DNA from: Armatimonadota bacterium
GTDB lineage: Bacteria; Armatimonadota; Zipacnadia; Zipacnadales; VGFC01
DNA length: 7,547 nt
Reading direction: 5' to 3'
NCBI GenBank assembly: GCA_016869015.1
Contig: VGFB01000172.1
Coordinates: 1 to 7,547 of the forward strand
Below are positions 4,082 to 7,547 of the stretch, one piece after another; within the stretch, counting starts at the first letter, position 1, and each line of letters starts with the position of its first letter. The translations under genes were made by a program, and so were the position numbers. The notes below the pieces were generated by a model that was not told the origin of the DNA, did not search any database, and was given only the letters and a program-made list of their open reading frames with translations.

Positions 4082-6322
4082 CTACTCCAGCGCGGCCTCG
4101 ATGGCGGCGGCCAGGGCGTCACGGGCGGCGGCGAGGAGGGCGGGGTCCAGGGCGTAAGGCTCATCGGCGGCGGTGCGAACGTTGGGCCAGCGGGTGACGA
4201 GAGCCGTGGCCTGCGCGAGGGCGTCGCGGAGAGGTTGCGCCGTCGCGGGCTTGCCGGCGGCCTCGAGCTCGGAAGCCATACGGTCGGCGAGGACGAGGTA
4301 CTCATAGTCCTCGAGGCCCTCGCGGTAGAGCTCCCAGCGGATCGACTCGATCGGCCCGTGCTCGTCGGGAGAGCGAGGGGGGTAGAGCAACACGCCGCTG
4401 AAGTCGCCCGTCCCAACCGTCCACGGGTTTTCCATGTCGTCGCGCCAGCAGACCGTCCCCCACCAGGAGTAGGTTCCGTCGACCCGGTACTTCCACAGGA
4501 GCCACGGCCAGAGCCGCACCCGTAGGCGGCGCTGGTCCGGGCTGTTGACGGCGTTGTTGTACACGTGGATCTCACAGCCCGCCTCGCGGGCAGCCTCGAT
4601 GTGCGGAAGCGAGCGGTACCAGGCGTCCGTATGGAGGGCCCACTGACGGATCACGCCCGTCAGGTCGGGGTGCGGATCGCTCGCGGCAATCGCGACGGTC
4701 AGCTCGGGGTCGATCTCGAGGATCAGTCGCGCGAGGGCCTTGAGGCCGTTGCGGGTGGCGGGGTCGTCGAGGTCGGGCTCATCGAAGAAGCGCACCACCG
4801 GCCGCAGGAAGAGCCCCTCCTCGCGGAGCGTGCGGCAGAGGCGGCGGAAGTACTCGCGGAAGGGACGCTCGAAGGCAGAGTTCAGGTCGGCGAGGCTCGC
4901 ATCGCCGAAGATCGGCAGGCCCTGCCACGCGGCGTCGGGGGGCATCCGGTGCGTCCCATCGTGGTCGACCCACAGCGAGGGGATGTCCGCGCGATCCAGG
5001 CCATAGGCGTCGCGGAGATGACGGAGATGCGCCAGGTAGTCGGTAAGGTCCAGGGAGACCTCGCCGTCGCGCACGCTGACCCGCGGTTGCGCGGCAGGGG
5101 CGCAGCGCGTGCGGTGCTCAAAGAAGCTGCGGTAGTACCGGTCGAGCACGTCGGCGGGATCGCCGGGCTCGCGCGGCAGCACGAGGTAGTAGCGGAAGGA
5201 GGAGCGCGTGCCGAGGGTCGACGAGGCCGGGACTGAGAAGCCTCGGACCGTCAGCGTGACCAGCAAACGCGCCACCTCCCGCCCCGCGACGAGAAGGCGG
5301 AGGTCCGTCCGATAGTCGCCGGCGAGTTGCTCGCGGGGCGCCTTGACGGCGAACCAGAAGCACTGCGTCACGCCGGGCGTCAGGTCGGCGGGCAATCGAT
5401 GGGTGAGCGCATCGGGCTGGGGACCCGTCCGACCGATGGCGCTGCGGGCACGGGTGATCGAGATGCACTCGACGAGGCGGCAGGTGAGCGCGGCCTGCGG
5501 GATGGCCGCCGGGCCGGAGAAGTCGGACCAGTCCCAACTCACCTGCGAGAGCGGTGAGGTTGGGGTGATGGCGACCTGAAAGCACTCGTACTCGCCCCCG
5601 GCGGCGGCGAGACGGAGGGAGGGATCGGCGGGCCCATCGGGTGGAGGCTGGTTGGGGAGGATCTTGAGGTTCACGTCATCGGTCCAGACGGCAGCGTCGG
5701 GAAGATCGACGAGGCGCCGGTCCGTGCGGGGGATCCGCTCCGGCTCGCGGGCCGTGATGGCGAGGTCGTCGAGCCAGAGCCGTGAGTCCGGGCTTCCGCC
5801 CTCGAGCTTGATGAGCACGTCGAGGGTGTCGACGCCCTCCCGGGGAGCAAAGTCGCCGCCCTCGAAGAGCACCCAACCCGTCTCGTCGGCTCCACCAAGG
5901 TACGCCCCGCCCTCGAAGGCGCCGCGTTCGCCGGGGTGCTGCGCGCGCTCGGGCTTGTACAGGATGGTCTCGGTGACGCGCCCCTCCACAACCTCCCGCA
6001 CGAAGAGGATCACGTTGGCCGGAGAGCCTTCCGCGCGATAGAAGAAACGGATGCTGTAGGCCAGCCCGGGCTCAGCCGGAAACGTCGCGTACCAGCCGCC
6101 GTTCTCGCCCCGCAACCCGAGACTGTGCGCGCCGGTGCGAGTGACGGCGTCTTCCCACCACCCCTCCGCCGCGCTCCAGCTGTAGAAGCCCCAAGCCTCC
6201 GGGTGCCCCCCCGGCCCGGCTTCGAAGCCGGGATTAGGGGCGAGGTTCGGCTCGTCCGCGGACCGGCCGGCCGGCGAGAGGGCGGTCAGGACCAGGAACA
6301 GGAGGCCCAAGCGGCGAGCCAT
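4082..6322 (-). CDS. Secreted GH123 / DUF4091-type glycoside hydrolase with N-terminal carbohydrate-binding-like domain
   Basis: A 746-residue exported enzyme. A signal peptide (M-A-R-R, then a hydrophobic stretch to about residue 15) has likely cleavage between residues 18 and 22. Residues about 26-190 resemble a CBM4/9-type galactose-binding sandwich, opening N-L-A-P-N-P-G-F-E. Residues about 215-360 form a second beta-sandwich with the E-Y-E-C-F-Q motif usual before DUF4091 domains. From about 365 to 690 is the TIM-barrel region: F-F-D-E-P at 512-516 gives the neighbouring pair Asp514-Glu515, and the late segment holds W-P-W-L-L-W-K-Y-R-V-D-G and E-G-L-E-D-Y-E-Y. The tail is an Ala-rich helix.

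Known members of GH123 (Pfam GH123_cat, formerly DUF4091) are exo-beta-N-acetylgalactosaminidases that use an Asp-Glu pair in substrate-assisted catalysis. Many DUF4091 proteins are untested, so the substrate here is open. ATG 6322 is preferred over the in-frame GTG at 6331 because GGAGAGG is 8 nt before it. It lies downstream of another glycosidase-like gene. Confidence 0.82.
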   Translation of the reverse strand: MARRLGLLFLVLTALSPAGRSADEPNLAPNPGFEAGPGGHPEAWGFYSWSAAEGWWEDAVTRTGAHSLGLRGENGGWYATFPAEPGLAYSIRFFYRAEGSPANVILFVREVVEGRVTETILYKPERAQHPGERGAFEGGAYLGGADETGWVLFEGGDFAPREGVDTLDVLIKLEGGSPDSRLWLDDLAITAREPERIPRTDRRLVDLPDAAVWTDDVNLKILPNQPPPDGPADPSLRLAAAGGEYECFQVAITPTSPLSQVSWDWSDFSGPAAIPQAALTCRLVECISITRARSAIGRTGPQPDALTHRLPADLTPGVTQCFWFAVKAPREQLAGDYRTDLRLLVAGREVARLLVTLTVRGFSVPASSTLGTRSSFRYYLVLPREPGDPADVLDRYYRSFFEHRTRCAPAAQPRVSVRDGEVSLDLTDYLAHLRHLRDAYGLDRADIPSLWVDHDGTHRMPPDAAWQGLPIFGDASLADLNSAFERPFREYFRRLCRTLREEGLFLRPVVRFFDEPDLDDPATRNGLKALARLILEIDPELTVAIAASDPHPDLTGVIRQWALHTDAWYRSLPHIEAAREAGCEIHVYNNAVNSPDQRRLRVRLWPWLLWKYRVDGTYSWWGTVCWRDDMENPWTVGTGDFSGVLLYPPRSPDEHGPIESIRWELYREGLEDYEYLVLADRMASELEAAGKPATAQPLRDALAQATALVTRWPNVRTAADEPYALDPALLAAARDALAAAIEAALE

Positions 6323-6330
6323 GCGGGTCA

Positions 6331-6337
6331 CCTCTCC
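6331..6337 (-). promoter_or_regulatory. Shine-Dalgarno that sets the GH123-like start at 6322
   Basis: GGAGAGG on the minus strand lies 8 nt before ATG 6322-6320. It overlaps the in-frame GTG at 6331-6329, which therefore cannot be the start it serves. Confidence 0.7.
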
Positions 6338-6371
6338 GGCGAGGGTCGACAGGGGTGGCCTGGGGCCGTCT

Positions 6372-6385
6372 CAGCGCCGGCGCTG
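6372..6385. other. 14-bp perfect palindrome upstream of the GH123-like gene
   Basis: CAGCGCCGGCGCTG is fully self-complementary and lies about 50 bp before the ATG at 6322. A second palindrome, GGCCGCGGCC (6390-6399), follows 5 bp away, and GCGGCCGC is at 6441-6448. The first could be a dimeric regulator's operator. The cluster could also be ordinary GC-rich intergenic sequence. Confidence 0.3.
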
Positions 6386-6460
6386 GGTTGGCCGCGGCCG
6401 GCGGGTACTCCTTCTGGGCGCGGCAGGAGTCGACGAGGAGGCGGCCGCGGCGGACGGCTG

Positions 6461-6505
6461 AACCACGAAGACCCCGAAGAAGGCGCGAAGAGGGGCGAAG
6501 AACGG
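6461..6505. repeat. Degenerate ~10-bp tandem repeat with CGAAG core in the intergenic gap
   Basis: CGAAG occurs at 6466-6470, 6475-6479, 6486-6490 and 6496-6500, with start-to-start steps of 9, 11 and 10 bp, and is preceded by AACCA. It starts just after the propeller gene's stop (6514, minus strand) and precedes the GH123-like gene. From memory, runs of the type ACGAAGACACGAAG are scattered between genes in several environmental phyla, but I cannot confirm a match here. No transposase or terminal repeats accompany it. Confidence 0.5.
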
Positions 6506-6513
6506 AACCGCAC

Positions 6514-7547
6514 CTATTCCGCGCAGCGGATTGAGTAGAGATCGGCGTCCTTGAGGCGGACGCGGAGGCGGGCAGCCTTGCCCGCGAGGGCGCCGAGGTC
6601 GCTGCCGCTCTCCCACTGCACCTCGTGTTCGAGCTCGTTGCCGTAGAGTGTCTCGCTATCGGTCAACGCGAAGCCGGGATAGGCCTCGCCGGCCTCGTTG
6701 CAGAGCTCGAAACGGAGCGAGCCGATGGCGGAGGTCTCGTAGTTCACGATGAGGCGCCGGCCGGCGAAGGTGAGGGGGCGGGTGAGCAGCTCGCCACCCG
6801 GCGCGCCCGCGTGGACCGAGACGAAGCCGTCGGTGCGGACCGTGCCTCGGCGAAGGTAGTAATCGGGGTAGCGGTAGTGCTCGGTCCAGTAGAGCGAGAT
6901 CTCCTCAGGTGAGGTCTGCGCAAGGCCCCAGGCGATGTAGTTGTTGCGGTCGGTCCAGGCCTTCTCATCCAGCGCGGGACGCAGGAAGGCCTCGATCCAG
7001 CGCTCGAAGTGCAGCCCGTCGCGGCTGCTGATCAGCACGCCATCGTTGATGCCGTCCTCGTCGTGGGAGGCCACCTTCTTGCGCGAGGGCACGAAGCGGC
7101 AGGGGAAGCCCAGGTAGAGGTGCGGCGCGCGGAAGTAGGGCGCGATGGCGTTGGTGTAGAGATGCTCGGGGGGCGCGTCGCCGTAGTCGAGCCACTCGGG
7201 CTTCGTCCACCGGAGGAAGTCGGGCGACGTGCTGACCATGATGTCGCGCACGCCGTCCTTGAAGCCCCGATGGTACTCGACGTACTCGCCCCGAAGCGTG
7301 TCCCAGAAGGCCAGGTTCTGCGAGTCAAAGGCGCCCTCGGTGATGACCGGCTCTTCCTGAAGGCGGCGCCAGTGGAGGCCGTCGGGGGAGGCGAAGGGCG
7401 CGAGGCAGGCCTTGGGCCCGACGCTGGCGAGGGCCTTGTAGCGCTGATCGGCGGGGGCGTTCGGGTTGGCGTCGAGGAACGGCGTGAAGTTGTGGCACCC
7501 CTCGCCCATCCAGATGATGTTGTTCTCCTTGGAGCCCTCCCACTCGA
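6514..7547 (-). CDS. Five-bladed beta-propeller glycoside-hydrolase-like protein, 5' end cut off by the right edge
   Basis: About 344 codons are visible. The frame is open to the window end, so the true start and any signal peptide lie outside. The ATG at 7509 is internal, because the codons before it (N-N-I-I-W) already belong to the conserved fold. The propeller part shows repeated blade phrases typical of GH43/GH32-like five-bladed folds: H-N-F-T-P-F-L-D-A-N-P, D-Q-R-Y-K-A, S-P-D-G-L-H-W, F-D-S-Q-N-L-A-F-W-D, S-R-D-G-L-H-F. The Asp residues in FLDANP and FDSQN are candidate catalytic or sugar-binding acids.

From about 6798 to the end lies a C-terminal beta-sandwich with N-Y-E-T-S-A-I-G-S, Y-P-G-F and K-D-A-D-L-Y-S. 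I recognise this layout as a common uncharacterised family in Planctomycetota- and Lentisphaerota-like genomes, but know of no assigned substrate. The next gene on the strand is the GH123-like enzyme, 191 nt away, so the pair may be co-expressed for glycan use. Confidence 0.75.
   Translation of the reverse strand, partial: EWEGSKENNIIWMGEGCHNFTPFLDANPNAPADQRYKALASVGPKACLAPFASPDGLHWRRLQEEPVITEGAFDSQNLAFWDTLRGEYVEYHRGFKDGVRDIMVSTSPDFLRWTKPEWLDYGDAPPEHLYTNAIAPYFRAPHLYLGFPCRFVPSRKKVASHDEDGINDGVLISSRDGLHFERWIEAFLRPALDEKAWTDRNNYIAWGLAQTSPEEISLYWTEHYRYPDYYLRRGTVRTDGFVSVHAGAPGGELLTRPLTFAGRRLIVNYETSAIGSLRFELCNEAGEAYPGFALTDSETLYGNELEHEVQWESGSDLGALAGKAARLRVRLKDADLYSIRCAE

Noticed and set aside
4565..5236. 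A 223-codon plus-strand frame inside the GH123-like gene
   Set aside because: It is the antisense shadow of a well-supported enzyme. No ribosome site or domain seen.

Overview
The window is GC-rich bacterial DNA. The best clue to the host is an outer-membrane porin-like protein with an N-terminal S-layer homology (SLH) domain and a C-terminal phenylalanine. This architecture is known from diderm lineages that tether the outer membrane through SLH proteins (Cyanobacteria, Deinococcota, Negativicutes, probably Armatimonadota). Together with secreted glycoside-hydrolase-like genes and the high GC, I lean towards an uncultured Armatimonadota-like or Planctomycetota-like diderm. That placement is inference, not shown by a marker gene.

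Layout. (1) Positions 1-372, minus strand: the 5' part of an unrecognised secreted protein, running off the left edge. (2) Positions 373-935: a large intergenic region with candidate divergent promoters. Their -35 boxes are the two arms of a perfect 9-bp inverted repeat, and a roughly 300-nt leader rich in hairpins leads to the next gene. (3) Positions 936-2684, plus strand: the SLH / collagen-like / coiled-coil / beta-barrel envelope protein. It is closed by a 12-bp UUCG hairpin terminator at 2712-2739 that lies between convergent genes. (4) Positions 7547 to 2746, minus strand, in reading order: a five-bladed beta-propeller glycosidase-like protein (5' end cut by the right edge), a large secreted GH123/DUF4091-type glycosidase, a small membrane-anchored diheme cytochrome c, and thiD.

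How they fit together. The two right-hand genes look like a polysaccharide- or glycoconjugate-processing pair acting outside the cytoplasm. The cytochrome is a membrane-anchored electron carrier of unknown partner. thiD makes the pyrimidine half of thiamine in the cytoplasm. The envelope protein is probably an abundant structural porin. Apart from the two glycosidase-like genes, I see no functional link among the minus-strand genes, and the gaps (85-191 nt) do not force an operon.

The strongest candidates for something undescribed are the collagen-like Gly-X-Y spacer inside an SLH-tethered porin, the mirrored divergent promoter region in front of it, and a mini-cytochrome built from an exact duplication of a one-heme module. 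I saw no tRNA, rRNA, CRISPR array, transposase or phage gene.
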